A DNA stretch of 64,000 nt from Tanypteryx hageni (GCA_028673005.1 CM054115.1:195618370-195682369); one strand, 5' to 3'. Positions 53,800-64,000 are shown, counted from the stretch's first letter. The notes: a model not told the origin generated them from the sequence alone. Program-made: numbers and translations.

Positions 53800-56369
53800 C
53801 CCTAAATTCCCAAGTATAACGCGCGCGTTATACAAGGTTTTTTTGACAAATTTTCGGAATTATTTAGTGCGCGTTATACATAAGACGTACTAGTGCGCGT
53901 TATGCATAAGAAGTACAGCTTTATAAAATAAAATGCCTTAAAGCGTTCAAATACTAACTTCGTGAAATCACTAAATGGCTGAAATCTTTCGAAACTTCTT
54001 TCTTTTTCTTCCTTTGATAAAAACAAATTTTCTGGCATAAATTACCATTCATTTCAATCATTACAGATACAATATCGACTTTCAGTTACCTAATTATTAT
54101 TCAACCTAAGACAAATTAAGGCAGATTCGAAGTTATTAGTTGAAAAAAATGTACGCAATACCTTTTTAAATAAGATAACGAATTCCAAAACAAAACACAT
54201 TCACATATAAAAATAAAAAAATCACAAATTCTTCATAAACTTTTATTCACACTCGATTATTAATTAACATAACCATAAAAATCTTCTGATTCAGTCACAA
54301 TTTATATCGTAATCATTCAAGTTCTTAACCAATGAGTCCGGAAAATTTTCAAGCGAAAAATTATCGCTTTCATCAGATGATGAATCACAATACCCTCTAT
54401 CCCCCCATCAACATCAGGGAAATGAATTCCCGATACCCTGAAACCATTAATTATACATTCACGGGTTACATAGGCCCAACTTTTCACAATCCATTTGCAA
54501 ATTTCAGCATAAGAAGCTCGCTCGCTGCATCCTTCCAGACTTTGTATAGGAGTGGAAACCATCTACCATGCATTTTTCCTAGTGCCTCCGTCTTTTCGAT
54601 TTGAATGATCTATTTACGGAGATGTCCAGTGGTTGCAGCTTCTTTGTTAGACCTGCAGGAATAACTGCAATCTTGGAATATTTTTTCAATAATATTTTCG
54701 AATCATTTACCTAGCTGAATCCAATGCAAGCAGCGATTTTGGTTTAAAAAATGAGCCCTTCCTTTTTCCCCATACCTCAGTTAACCACATTCGCAACATA
54801 TCGCAATTCATCCAGCCTTTTGGGTTTACGCACACAACAATACCTTTAGGAAATTCCTATTTAGGAATGGTTTTCCGCTTGAAAATTACCATTGGGGGAA
54901 GCTTTTCTCCATCAGCCGTCACTACACAACAGTAAAGCAGCATTTTTTAGCTCCAGCAGTGCATATTTTTATGTCTTGGGTGCCTTTAACGTCAACTGCA
55001 AATTTCGATGGCATGACGAAACTCATAGGTACCTCATCCATGTTCCCTATCTGACTTGGTTCAACGCCCTTCTTTTCCTGCCCAACAAACAAATTAAACT
55101 CTTCCACTTTCACCTTCCAATCTTCTGGTAACTTTTGTCCGGTAGATGTAATTGCTCGTACTGTTAAACTATTTCGCTTCATAAAATGATAACACCAGCA
55201 ATTACTGCCTTTAAAATTATCAATATTTTTCTCGCGAGCTATTTGTATTGCTTTGCATTTAAGTGACACAGTTGAAACTCCTCTTCCTTCACTCCTTTGC
55301 GCACAGACCCAGTCCTTCAATTCTTGGTCCAGATCTGGCCAAAACTCCTTTCGTTTCCTTCGTGCCCTTTTTGCCACAGGTAGAACACTCAACTAATTCT
55401 TTTGGGACCGCCACTCGCGAATGCTGGATTCGCCCACTTCGAAGAAACGGGCCACTGACCGATTACCGCGAATCTCGGCATAATTCACATTTCTAACTTT
55501 TTCTGCGCCATGTAAGATTTCCTTCTTTTTGGCATTTTTAAATAGGGTTATGGTCCAACGGTGGGTCTACAATTTAAAAAATAAAAAAAATATTAATATT
55601 TTTTCATTAGGTTCAATAACTGTGCATTACCAAATCAAGAAATACCGTACAGAAACCGCACCGTTTCTTAGTCAGGTAAAGAAAAATTAAATAGGTAACA
55701 CTCCATAAATGACAAAGTCAACAAGTTTCAGTAAAAATAATGTCAATGTTTTTAAGGAAAACAAAATATCCTTGAAAATACCTCACCTGGTTTCTGTCAA
55801 AGAGGAACGAAACTCCGTACTTTCAGTGCCCTACCTCGTTGATCAAAACGTTACAGCCAGACTGCAAACCACAAATGAATGGGCGATGAAGATTACAGGT
55901 CGTATCTCTGTCTGTGAGTCAACAATGTGTGCCCTCCACATTCGTTCCCACACTCAGATTCTCTGGCTGTTTATGCTAGCTTTCTCTTGCCCCCTGTCGT
56001 ACCACCCTTGAGGTCTGGTCCTTCTTTTGTTTTGTGCACCTCTACCCACCCCCACCATTCCAACACATCTCATGACACCCTCACCACTTCCTTACACCTC
56101 ACTCCCCAACCAGTTTTCTTTGACCCTCGAGTGGTCATTGTATCGGAAATAAGAATGGGAAAAATCGGTATCCAGGGGTTCCTTCGCACAGGAGAGTTGG
56201 GGAAGGGCGCTAAAAGTGTATCATTCTTTAAAAAAACGCTAAGCTCAACGATCCCATGTTCTGCGGGTGTCCTGCGCGTAATACACAAGTGCGCGTTATA
56301 CTAGAAATTTTGAAGATATGCGGAAAACAGCCGAAGGTTGGCCTGCGCGTTATACTTGGGAATTTAGGG
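53800..56369 (-). mobile_element. pogo/Tigger-like transposon, complete ends
   Basis: Perfect 25-bp inverted ends CCCTAAATTCCCAAGTATAA plus CGCGC, with TA on both sides (53798-53799, 56370-56371). Extra copies of GCGCGTTATAC lie inside both ends (near 53826, 53868, 53893 and 56278, 56292), likely transposase-binding sites. The interior encodes a broken transposase reading leftward. The gene-free part 55570-56270 holds a GC-richer stretch with short unfamiliar frames. Confidence 0.88.
54317..55540 (-). pseudogene. pogo/Tigger transposase, decayed
   Basis: N-terminal psq-type helix-turn-helix near 55500-55410 (EIRGNRSVARFF and SSIREWRSQK in a separate frame). Then 55392-54922: CENP-B-type domain with LKDWVCAQRSEGRGVST and CWCYHFMKRNSLTVRA, then the start of the DDE domain (IGNMDEVPMSF, with the first catalytic Asp). 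The last frame (54562-54317) has WIVKSWAYVTRECIINGF, the usual C-terminal block. Stops and shifts lie between. Relatives bind their ends through the CENP-B fold and target TA. Confidence 0.82.
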
Positions 56370-56389
56370 TATTTTAATGAAACCTTGCA

Positions 56390-56700
56390 CCTTGAAAAAT
56401 CAAAACAACTGTGTAAACATATGGGAAAAATATAATCGTCTCCTGGAGTTGAATCTTGGACACTTATGTAAACGAAAATAGTTTTCTCTGGGTCTCCTAG
56501 TTGGTAGAAACCAAGTGTCGTTTACAGCATTTCTCTCTGACAAACTGTTCAAGAGATAAAAGGGGGGACGGACAGACACAGACCAACAGACAGACGGACG
56601 GACAGACATTGAGTAATTATATATAAAAGAATTTTTTTAAATATAAGAAAATATCATACATAAATCATGCAAATGATAGAAATGAATGATAGATGAAAAA
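56390..56700 (+). repeat. Dispersed repeat shared with 27012-27110
   Basis: 56480-56560 carries the shared words; a GACGGACAGACA-type purine-rich run follows. Confidence 0.55.
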
Positions 56701-56714
56701 ATATTACAATGAAT

Positions 56715-56776
56715 GTACAGTAGAGCGCCCGGGGCCCGATTAACCACGAGGTGGATCATCCGTGGGCCGGGAGTCG
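56715..56776 (+). mobile_element. Tigger-like terminus (one end)
   Basis: After TA: CAGTAGAGCGCCCGGGGCCC, then GATTAACCACGAGGTGGATC and ATCCGTGG, resembling Tigger ends (CAGTAGA...GATTA.CC.CG). No second end was found up to 58 kb. Confidence 0.4.
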
Positions 56777-57086
56777 ACTTATTTCCACGTTTACATTGCT
56801 GGAGTATGGTCTTTTATTCTCACTCGCGTTACATTTTAAGTTTAGTTTGTCGTCATTCTTTGGCGATGTATTTACGCTTCTACATTGTTGGAGTTTGATC
56901 TTATAGAAATTCACACTCCCATTAAAGCAAAAGTTAGTAGATCGAGGCGTGTTTTGTGGTATTTCGTGGTGTGAAAAGGTTTTCGGTCTTTTGGAATTTT
57001 CAGATGAAAAATAATAATTTTTGTCATCCAAGCAAGATGTATTTAACGCGAAAATTTTTCTCTTTGTCGAAGTTATTGTAAATCCT

Positions 57087-57290
57087 TTAAAATGTCGAGC
57101 AAATGAAAACTCTCTCATTCCACCATGCATCACCTCTCATTCTTCCAACAACTGCAGTTCCACACACCTTAGTAGCACCCTGCAAGATGATACCTTTCAA
57201 TCTGTTCCAAGCCTTCTCCACATTCTCTTCTCTCATTTCCTCCTTCCATTCACTCTCTTCGGCCACTAGCCTTTCTTTTAGCACACTTTC
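57087..57290 (-). pseudogene. Non-LTR retrotransposon linker fragment
   Basis: The frame has EKAWNRLKGIILQGATKVCG and WWNERV, the region between endonuclease and RT in RTE- or Jockey-like ORF2 proteins. No other domain is present. Confidence 0.5.
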
Positions 57291-57299
57291 ATATTTATC

Positions 57300-58270
57300 A
57301 CATCACTTGGAAAATTGAAAAATTAAATTATACTATCCTTAATCCTAATACAGGTTAATAATAAATAGAATTTTCTGTTCAATTTATGAAGAAAGAAGTT
57401 TACATCTTTTGTCAAATAAATGTGTCTGATCAAATTAATTATTTTTAAAAATCAAATCAAAATCAACTAAATGCGACAGCGAAGCGTCACAGGCTCTCTA
57501 GTCTTATATGTTACAATAGCATTGATTTCATGCTTTTAATGGCGTCATATTTGAATCGTTATTTTCAAATTTTATTTTTAAGCAGTATACATAAATTTGA
57601 TAGGAATGTATCTATTCGTTCCGTTTAATTGACAGCGAAATTTGTTTTTTCATTAACATTTGAAAGGAATAAAGTGAAAGATATCACAGAAGGTACAATA
57701 AGAAAACTTCTATAACATTTCTTCAATTTCGACCTATATGTACAATTTGCTTTCTCTTCAACTGAACATTTGTATGCATCAATTTAGCCAATTGTACTTA
57801 TTAGATTATAACAACACTTTCCTTGCCATACTAATACACTTTTTATCGCTAAAATCGATTTCAAAGTCCGGAAACTCATTTTGTTTTGTAGGTTTGACTT
57901 TCAGATATTCGCATGACAAATTAGACCCACAAAACCAGCCTTTCTATGGGATAAGGTGGTTAAGATAAATTGGAATATATCTTCAAAAGTGTTTCCACCG
58001 GTCGCATCCCTAGAGCTTGCAATTCCTGCCCAAGGTTTTAATTTATTTGAGATTCATGGCCACATATTATGATGCAGTTTCTTCCACTGGAAATCAATTC
58101 GAGTGAAATAACTATACTTGAAAAGTGATTCCATCGACTGTTTGTTATGATAATTTTATAAAAAATACAGTGGCCAAATTTGTCGATTAAGATGCGGGAA
58201 AAATTTATTTATTCGGGCAAAAGATGGGAAGACAATAAGCGTAATAATGTTAACAAAGACGAACACATAT
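57300..58270. other. No gene seen
   Basis: AT-rich. CGACAGCGAAGCGTCACAGG near 57476 stands out in composition but has no partner. Confidence 0.5.
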
Positions 58271-58276
58271 AACCAT

Positions 58277-58350
58277 GTCCTCGGCAGGATTCGAACCCGC
58301 GACCCTAGCATTGGCAGCCAGACACGCTAACCACCACTCTACCCCGGCCG
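58277..58350 (-). tRNA. tRNA-derived SINE head
   Basis: On the minus strand: GGCCGGGGTAGAGTGG box A region, anticodon-like arm CTGGC/GCTAG, T arm GCGGG/CCTGC with box B GGTTCGAATCC perfect. The acceptor stem does not close, and the sequence lies in the coding direction inside a broken gene copy, so this is a SINE rather than a tRNA gene. A body of ~70 bp may follow to 58200 but has no clear tail. Confidence 0.6.
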
Positions 58351-58725
58351 TGAGACACAGGTCTGATAGCTGAAGGAATATTTGGATATTTTACAGTATG
58401 TTTAGACTTAGATGTAATTCCAGATATGTTAGTCAAGCAAAAATAGCAATCTGATGAATGGTCCTTAGGTTCTCTCCAAACCATAGGAACTGCAAATGGC
58501 ATGTGACGGGATCCTTTAAGCCAGTCAGTCAGTAGGACATGAAGCACAACAGATGTGAGGGGCCCAAGATTTGTCCTGATCACCTACTTTGCATCCAAAA
58601 TAAAGCTCATATGATTTACTAACTTGAGGGGTAATATTTCGCCTCTGTGCCTTAAAAGTTAACTCACCACAAATATAGCAAAAATTGTTTGTGTGACTTT
58701 TACGATTTCGAGGCATTTTTCCCTT
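58340..58725 (-). pseudogene. Cysteine-rich arthropod family, truncated
   Basis: Two frames: 58734-58525 has NFCYICGELTFKAQRRNITP, ELYFGCKVGDQDKSWAPHIC and C..C; 58583-58340 has GSRHMPFAVPMVWREPKDHS, DCYFCLTNI and SKSKHTVKYPNIPSAIRPV. I recall this as a large uncharacterised arthropod family with paired CxxC motifs that may bind zinc. A frame change near 58540 and the SINE at its end break the copy. Start chosen at the Met of MPRNRKSH (about 58716). Confidence 0.65.
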
Positions 58726-58739
58726 AAAAAACACACACT

Positions 58740-59430
58740 ACACACTGAAAATATTGACCAGTAAGCTAGAACTCACAGACACTAGGCATGTTTCACAAAT
58801 GAAAGCTGACACTCAACTGAGAGCAAAGAGATCCAAGGTGATGGCTCATAGCTTTTGGACTATGGTGAGGTGCAAACAATGACCTCATGTTAGCAGTCAA
58901 TACATAAACAAACCAACATTTACAAACTAGCTATGTTTCATTCTATAAACACAATAAGTAATATTTATTTATACGCTAATTTATATATACATATTATTAT
59001 GTCTGCTACACAAAAATGGTGGGTGATAGAAAAATTCTGACTTAATTAATAAATCAGCACAAAAATACATAAGAAACAGTTGAAATTTTACATTTAACAA
59101 AATCTTTGTTGACCAGTATTATTAATCACCGATAACTGGTAGCGGTAACTAAGGAAGAGTAATATTTTCAAATGCGCGTAGTTTCATGAAGCCGAAAGAA
59201 AAATCCCTTTAAATGTCGTATGGTTGGAAAACACGGACTCTCATGATGGTGCAACAGGTGTTCATTTTTTCTCAAGTCCGTTGCTTCGATTCCAAACGCG
59301 TTCCATTTTTCCATTCGATTAACATGTAGACCTATAGTCATAAACATTTTTAAATGTCTCGAAATTGAGATATCATCGCAGAATTTGCACTATTTTACGC
59401 AGAAAAGAATTTAGATTCTTATTCTTATCG
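58740..59430. other. No gene seen
   Basis: AT-rich upstream flank of the cysteine-rich family copy. Confidence 0.5.
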
Positions 59431-59437
59431 TCTATTA

Positions 59438-59513
59438 TTCGTTATTAACTTCCTGCGAGATACCTTATCAAAGGCTTTCCTAAAATCTAAGAAGATGGCA
59501 TCGACCTGCCTGC
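59438..59513 (-). pseudogene. Tiny CR1 RT fragment
   Basis: Minus strand reads VDAIFLDFRKAFDKVSRRKL, the motif A block of the CR1-like RT with its catalytic Asp. Only about 25 codons remain. Confidence 0.75.
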
Positions 59514-59529
59514 CTGTTTATACGCTAAT

Positions 59530-60480
59530 ATGCATAGATCAACTGTCCATTGCTGAAGGGTAGTGGAGTGGAAAAGAAAATAACCCATTTGTTCACTCGT
59601 ATATGCTCAAACCGAGTTCGGTAATAATCGTCTCCATGGCAACAAAACGATAAAATGCTATTTAAAACGCAAAAACGCTGTTTTAGTAGAAATTAAAGAA
59701 AATACGGTCAATTATGTGATAAGAATTAGAATCTACATTCTTTTCCTCTTAGAACAGTACAAACCTCGCTCCAATTTCACGATTTTAAAATATTTTAAAG
59801 TATTAAAGAAAGCATCTCTGCACGATGGATTTGGGATTTCCTGTGTAAATCAAATAGGGTAAAAAATGCTGGAATCGAACCCGGGACTTCAATCTTCGCG
59901 AAATAAAATATATCCCGGAGGTAGACCTTGACAACAGGAGCCTCACACCAAGTTTCATAAAAATCGATCTATTAATGCAAAAGTTGTTAGTAGGAGACAC
60001 ACACACACACAGGACCATTTCATAAGGCTATGTCTCCTTTGGAAACCAGCGTAAAAATCGTTAATTTCTCTCCCTAGCTCTTATATGATCTGTAAGGCAT
60101 AGATTAAAAAAATGATCAAATAGAGGACTTCGTTTACCCCAAAGTAGCCCGCGAGACCGCATAATTACGAGTTATATTTTCGGAGATAAAAATTCGAGAA
60201 TATCCTAAGCAAATCATTGTATATTTTGTTTACTTCGATCGCTAAGACGGTTCTCTCGACAAATAACAATTAAAATTCATGTTTTTCTATCCCACGCCCT
60301 TATACGTATGATCTGCTATGTATAGATTAAGAAATTTATTCGGATAGAGGACTTCATTTACCACAATGAGCCGCTAGACCACAATCACGAATTATAGTTA
60401 CGGAGATTTAGCAGTTAGTGGCTGGACTCCGACGAGAGCAGACGTGCTTTCACTTTTGCTCCCGCTGCTTCGCTCCTACC
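59530..60480. repeat. Dispersed and tandem repeat debris
   Basis: A ~218-bp tandem pair: CTTATATGATCTG and AGAGGACTTCGTTTACC near 60080-60140 recur near 60299-60360. The word CGAGACCGCATAATTACGAG and TCGGAGATAAAAATTCGAGAA is shared with 30640-30715. An (AC)n run lies at 59998-60011. CTGGAATCGAACCCGGGACTT at 59870 is a lone tRNA-B-box-like word on the minus strand. No gene. Confidence 0.65.
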
Positions 60481-60587
60481 TGCTGTATCCCGTAGTATCT
60501 ACATCTACATATTACCCTGCAAGTCACCTTGACGGTGGATGGCAGGGGGTGCCGCGCACCAAGTTCCTAACTAATTATTATTCACAG

Positions 60588-63389
60588 TTATCTATTGTGG
60601 TCACGTATTGTCCTAGGGAAAAAGGACTCCTTATACCTCTCCGTCCTACTATCTATTTCGCGAATCTTGTCCTCATTATCCCTCCGTCCGATATACGTTG
60701 GTTGTCGAATAATATCCTTCATTTCATTTACGAATATCTCCGACCTATATTTATCTAGAAGTTTAAGTCTCGCCTGTAATCTACGATCTTTCAACGATGG
60801 CCAACTCAACTCATCAATGAGTAACGTAACGCTCTGTTTTTTATTGTAATTCTTTTTCACGAATCTAGCTGCTCGCCGCTGTATTTTTTCTAAATCCTTT
60901 ATGAGTCCCCTCTGATATGGATCCCAAACCGCTGCTGCGTATTCCATTTGAGGTCTAACCAACGATAAATAACAGGATTCTCTCACCTTTTCCGTGCTTT
61001 TCCTGACTATCCTACGCACAAAAGCCAACTTCTTATTTGCCGCACCTATCACTCGTCTTATGTGGGTGTCCCAAGACAGGTCGCGATTCAAGGTTACCCC
61101 GAGGTATTTCACGGATTCCGAAACAGGAATGCTCTCACCATCTATCGAGTAGGTAAACACGGACGATGGGCTTCTAGATTTCCAAAAGTTTAGAACGTTA
61201 CTCTTTTTCTGATCGATTTCTAGCTGCCATTCCTTGCACCAAACAGATAACGCATCCAGATCATCCTGAAGCTGACGATAATCGCTAGGACCACTAATTT
61301 CTCTATAGACTACGGTGTCATCCGCAAAAAGCCTGATATTACTTTTTACAACTGAGCTGATGTCGTTCATATAAAGCAAGAAAAGCATAGGTCCGATCAC
61401 ACTACCCTGCGGCACTCCAGAGACTACATCTGCCACACTCGAGGACTTACCATCGATGACTACTTTTTGTTTTCTATTCCAAAGGAAAGCGCGAACCCAG
61501 TTAATGACTTTAACATTAACGCCAAGATTTCCCAATTTTAATAACAACTTACGGTGGGGAACCTTGTCAAAAGCTTTTCTAAAATCAAGGAACACTGCAT
61601 CGACCTGCTTATTATTTTCGCCGCATGATAAAACATCATTCACAAACAGACCGAGTTGGGTGTCACAGGATCTACCTTTTCTGAAGCCATGTTGACAGCT
61701 GACTAAGAGCGATCTACTCTCAAGATAACGCATTGTGTTGCTAACAATAATGTGCTCCAAAATCTTACATGATAATGATTTTAGAGAAATCGGCCTATAA
61801 TTTTCGGGGTTTTCTTTGTCACCTCCCTTATGAATGGGTGTGGCGTGTTCTAGTCTCCAATCATCAGGAACCTCACAGAGGGTAAGAGATTTCTCGAAAA
61901 CTATCCGAAGGAAGGGAGCTATTTCTTCTGCTAGTTCTTTTAATACACGCGCGGGAATTCCTTCTGGTCCTGGGTTTTTGTTGGGATTTATCGCACTCAG
62001 TTGCTTCGCTATTCCTGCCTCAGAGATTTTAATATTATCCATCCGAGTACATCCATCGGGAATAAGATTATCTTCAAGTCTATTTCCACCTGCCGTGAAC
62101 GCCTTCGCGAAGTAAACGTTTAGTAGATTAGCTTTATCCTCCCCATCGTGAAGGATGTCTCCGGAATCACATCGCAGGGAGGGTATTGAAGGACCCACTC
62201 CCTTGACTTCTCTTACATAGGACCAGAACGCTTTTGGATCCTCCTTCAATTTTGTATTTAATACCTCATTCCGGAAGGTGTTAAATGCGTTACGCATGGT
62301 TTTTCTCGCTAGTACGCGGGCACTGTTATACTCATGGACTATAGCTGTGCGATACTCATCGGAAGCCGTGGTAGGTATGTTTTTCAATTTTGCGTGGCTA
62401 CGTCTCTGTCGTCTTAAGGCAATCCTGACTTCCTTATTAAACCAACGAGGTTCTTTCTTATCAGATTTTAACTTACTGGGGATAAATCTATTGATACCTT
62501 TTCCTAGTATACCCTTAAATAATAACCATGATGGCTCCATACCTAATCGTTCTGTCTTTTCACGATAACTGACAAAGGTACTTTTGAGATGCAAGCTGAA
62601 ACTTTTAAAGTCGGCTTTGGCGAAAGCGTATACATTCCGAAGAGTCTTAGGATGTCTTTTGAGCTTTAATTCGCACTCCGCATACACAGCTCGATGGTCG
62701 CTAAGTCCCTCCTCTGTGGATACCTTAGTTATCCTATGCGGGATGTTAGAAGCAAGCAAGTCGAGAACATTGCCCGAACGCGTGGCTTTTCGTACCATCT
62801 GGGTTAGGGAATATTCATGAAACGTGTTAATTAAGGCTTCACACGATTCGCGTTCTTTACCTCCCGTAACGGAGCATAGGTTTTCCCAATCGATTGACGG
62901 TAAGTTAAAATCGCCTCCAATTATCACGTAACCGTCGTTCATAATAGATCTAAGCTCGGCTAATTGCCTCTCTAAACTTAAAATATAATCAACTTTGGCA
63001 TTAGGTGGTCTGTAAAATGAGCATAAATATATCTTTTTCGAATTATCCTTACCTAGGCGGCACCACACGCTCTCGGTCGTTTCATCGATAATAGGGATCT
63101 GACAACTATCGTACTTTTCACTTATTGCCACTCCGCCACCTATTCTATTGGCACGGTCTTTTCTGTATACTCTATAGCTTTTCGGAAAAATTTCTTGGCT
63201 AGCGATATCTTCAGTGAGCCAACTTTCCGTACCTATAACTACATCCGCATGCAACGTGCGAATTACGTGTTCGAGTTCGGCAGACTTCCTACGAATGCTG
63301 CGGCAGTTTAAAACTATAATATTTAATTTCTCGTTATCGCCCGAAGCATTAACTGCTCTATTACGGCTTTTGCAGGTGGACTCTCTCAC
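60588..63389 (-). CDS. CR1-like ORF2: endonuclease and reverse transcriptase
   Basis: Intact, 933 codons. Residues about 20-240: apurinic-type endonuclease with VLNCRSIRRK, GTESWL (catalytic Glu), GGDFNLPSIDW and GLSDHRAVY (catalytic Asp-His). Linker to about 420 with EPRWFNKEVR. Reverse transcriptase about 450-720: GPEGIPARVLK, YRPISL, QHGFRKGRSCDTQL, VFLDFRKAFDKVPH, GVPQGSVIGPMLFLLY and IRLFADDTVVY (FADD catalytic pair). C-terminal domain LVRPQMEYAAAVWDP to SFFPR. ORF1 ends 75 bp upstream, so ORF2 is probably translated by reinitiation. Length is near that usual for CR1. The product nicks target DNA and copies its own RNA there. Confidence 0.92.
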   Translation of the reverse strand: MRESTCKSRNRAVNASGDNEKLNIIVLNCRSIRRKSAELEHVIRTLHADVVIGTESWLTEDIASQEIFPKSYRVYRKDRANRIGGGVAISEKYDSCQIPIIDETTESVWCRLGKDNSKKIYLCSFYRPPNAKVDYILSLERQLAELRSIMNDGYVIIGGDFNLPSIDWENLCSVTGGKERESCEALINTFHEYSLTQMVRKATRSGNVLDLLASNIPHRITKVSTEEGLSDHRAVYAECELKLKRHPKTLRNVYAFAKADFKSFSLHLKSTFVSYREKTERLGMEPSWLLFKGILGKGINRFIPSKLKSDKKEPRWFNKEVRIALRRQRRSHAKLKNIPTTASDEYRTAIVHEYNSARVLARKTMRNAFNTFRNEVLNTKLKEDPKAFWSYVREVKGVGPSIPSLRCDSGDILHDGEDKANLLNVYFAKAFTAGGNRLEDNLIPDGCTRMDNIKISEAGIAKQLSAINPNKNPGPEGIPARVLKELAEEIAPFLRIVFEKSLTLCEVPDDWRLEHATPIHKGGDKENPENYRPISLKSLSCKILEHIIVSNTMRYLESRSLLVSCQHGFRKGRSCDTQLGLFVNDVLSCGENNKQVDAVFLDFRKAFDKVPHRKLLLKLGNLGVNVKVINWVRAFLWNRKQKVVIDGKSSSVADVVSGVPQGSVIGPMLFLLYMNDISSVVKSNIRLFADDTVVYREISGPSDYRQLQDDLDALSVWCKEWQLEIDQKKSNVLNFWKSRSPSSVFTYSIDGESIPVSESVKYLGVTLNRDLSWDTHIRRVIGAANKKLAFVRRIVRKSTEKVRESCYLSLVRPQMEYAAAVWDPYQRGLIKDLEKIQRRAARFVKKNYNKKQSVTLLIDELSWPSLKDRRLQARLKLLDKYRSEIFVNEMKDIIRQPTYIGRRDNEDKIREIDSRTERYKESFFPRTIRDHNR

Positions 63390-63463
63390 TTCGCGACCAG
63401 AAACTGTATTACACTCGATGCCCCTATGAAATCTCCTATTACGCCTACACCCTACCCTACTCT

Positions 63464-64000
63464 CTAATCTAAAAAAGACCTACCATGGTCGAAGATCCTA
63501 CACGCTACACTCTGTGAAGCCTCGGTCATGTAATGAACTCCAGAGCCGTTTAGGGGTACCCTACACGATCCGAGAACCGGCCGGAGATCAACGAAGTCGA
63601 CTCCCATGCCCACACAGAAATTCCATAGCCTTTGGTTTAGCCCCGCCACGCGGCTCCAAACCTCCGAACCACAGTCAATCCGCGGGACAATACTACAAAT
63701 GGTGAGCCGCACATCAGAACCCGACTCCTCTCGGACACGAGTGACCTCGGCGACCAAGTCCTCAAAAGAACTTAGAATCTCCTCGGACCCGCGCTTCGAG
63801 GCGTCGTTAGTCCCAACATGGACCACCATCCGCAGCCTAGAGCAACCCGTTGACTCCACCGACTCCCGTACCGCCCTCGTCACTTGGGGGACCGTTCCTC
63901 CTGGTATACACCTGGAGAACACCCGCTCAGTCACTCCCTTCCGGCGGGCCCGAGTTACCAAGGGAGCCATAACACGCCGGACATTAGAACTACCTATTAC
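63464..64000 (-). CDS. CR1-like ORF1: SGNH/GDSL esterase-like, partial
   Basis: The frame is open to the window edge and continues beyond it. VIGSSNVRR at the edge aligns with block I of SGNH hydrolases (GDS) and includes a candidate Ser. VVHVGTND is block III with the conserved Gly and Asn. GSGVHYM aligns with the last block DxxH: His is present, but the Asp position is Ser. CR1 ORF1 proteins are known to carry esterase domains, so the family fits. Whether this copy hydrolyses esters is doubtful. The internal Met at 63970 is not the true start. Confidence 0.8.
   Translation of the reverse strand, partial: VIGSSNVRRVMAPLVTRARRKGVTERVFSRCIPGGTVPQVTRAVRESVESTGCSRLRMVVHVGTNDASKRGSEEILSSFEDLVAEVTRVREESGSDVRLTICSIVPRIDCGSEVWSRVAGLNQRLWNFCVGMGVDFVDLRPVLGSCRVPLNGSGVHYMTEASQSVACRIFDHGRSFLD

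Larger units (their letters stand above)
60497..64000 (-). mobile_element. CR1-like element, near full length, runs off window
   Basis: It holds two ORFs with the CR1 layout (esterase-like ORF1 and EN-RT ORF2), a short 3' UTR with TTGGTGCGCGGCACCCCCTG, and the tail TGTAGATGTAGATA (60497-60511). Four other copies in this window share this tail or ORF2. It has the only intact ORF2 among them, so it is the youngest. The 5' end lies beyond 64000. Confidence 0.88.

Noticed and set aside
54340..54400. Minus-strand CTGATGAAAGCG...CGCTTGAAAA, another hammerhead-like core
   Set aside because: Helix II pairs, but there is no helix I and helix III is only A/T. It lies within pogo transposase coding sequence, so it is probably chance.

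Overview
This window reads as gene-poor nuclear DNA from an arthropod (insect or chelicerate; I cannot place it more finely). The evidence is AT-rich intergenic sequence, a Ty3/gypsy provirus with an envelope gene, CR1-like and RTE-like non-LTR elements, a Penelope-like element, hAT, pogo/Tigger and mariner remnants, MITEs, microsatellites, and two protein families that I recall as multi-copy and uncharacterised in arthropod genomes. I found no convincing intact host gene, no rRNA and no functional tRNA.

Layout. After a 231-bp gap and a C/T-rich tract, 0.4-1.0 kb is a decayed CR1 fragment with a hAT-like end in it. A provirus with two LTRs fills 2.2-9.95 kb. It is read on the minus strand (gag, protease, start of RT, env), but its integrase and a further ORF lie inverted and the rest of RT/RNase H is missing. 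From 10 to 14.3 kb there are hAT remnants. From 14.4 to 15.8 kb there is a TIR family with palindromic ends, seen again at 38-40 kb. From 17.1 to 18.85 kb there is a broken gene with a PIN-nuclease-like block and the motif HAFSGCNTTS. From 20 to 29 kb there are low-complexity tracts, a ~145-bp periodic repeat, a pogo tail and a ~182-bp duplication.

A nested block fills 32.3-40.3 kb: a palindromic Penelope-type terminal repeat with a hammerhead-like motif, an open 873-codon RTE-like ORF, a Penelope ORF with one in-frame stop, and two TIR elements. From 41 to 43.1 kb is a decayed CR1 copy. From 45 to 46.2 kb is a decayed RTE copy split by a SINE-like insert with a target duplication. From 49.1 to 50.8 kb is a mariner-like element. 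From 50.9 to 51.8 kb is a hAT-like element with an 8-bp TSD and a tRNA-like core. From 53.8 to 56.4 kb is a full-length but decayed pogo-like element. At 58.3-58.7 kb is a cysteine-rich family cut by a tRNA-derived SINE. From 60.5 kb to the right edge is the best preserved element, a CR1 with an open 933-codon ORF2 and an esterase-like ORF1 that runs off the window.

The genes do not form one pathway; nearly every coding region belongs to a mobile element. The intact CR1 ORF2 and RTE ORF are possible enzyme sources for the many short non-autonomous copies. The most unusual signals are five hammerhead-like motifs at Penelope-type ends, a precisely placed -1 frameshift site in the provirus, and the inversion of its integrase segment.
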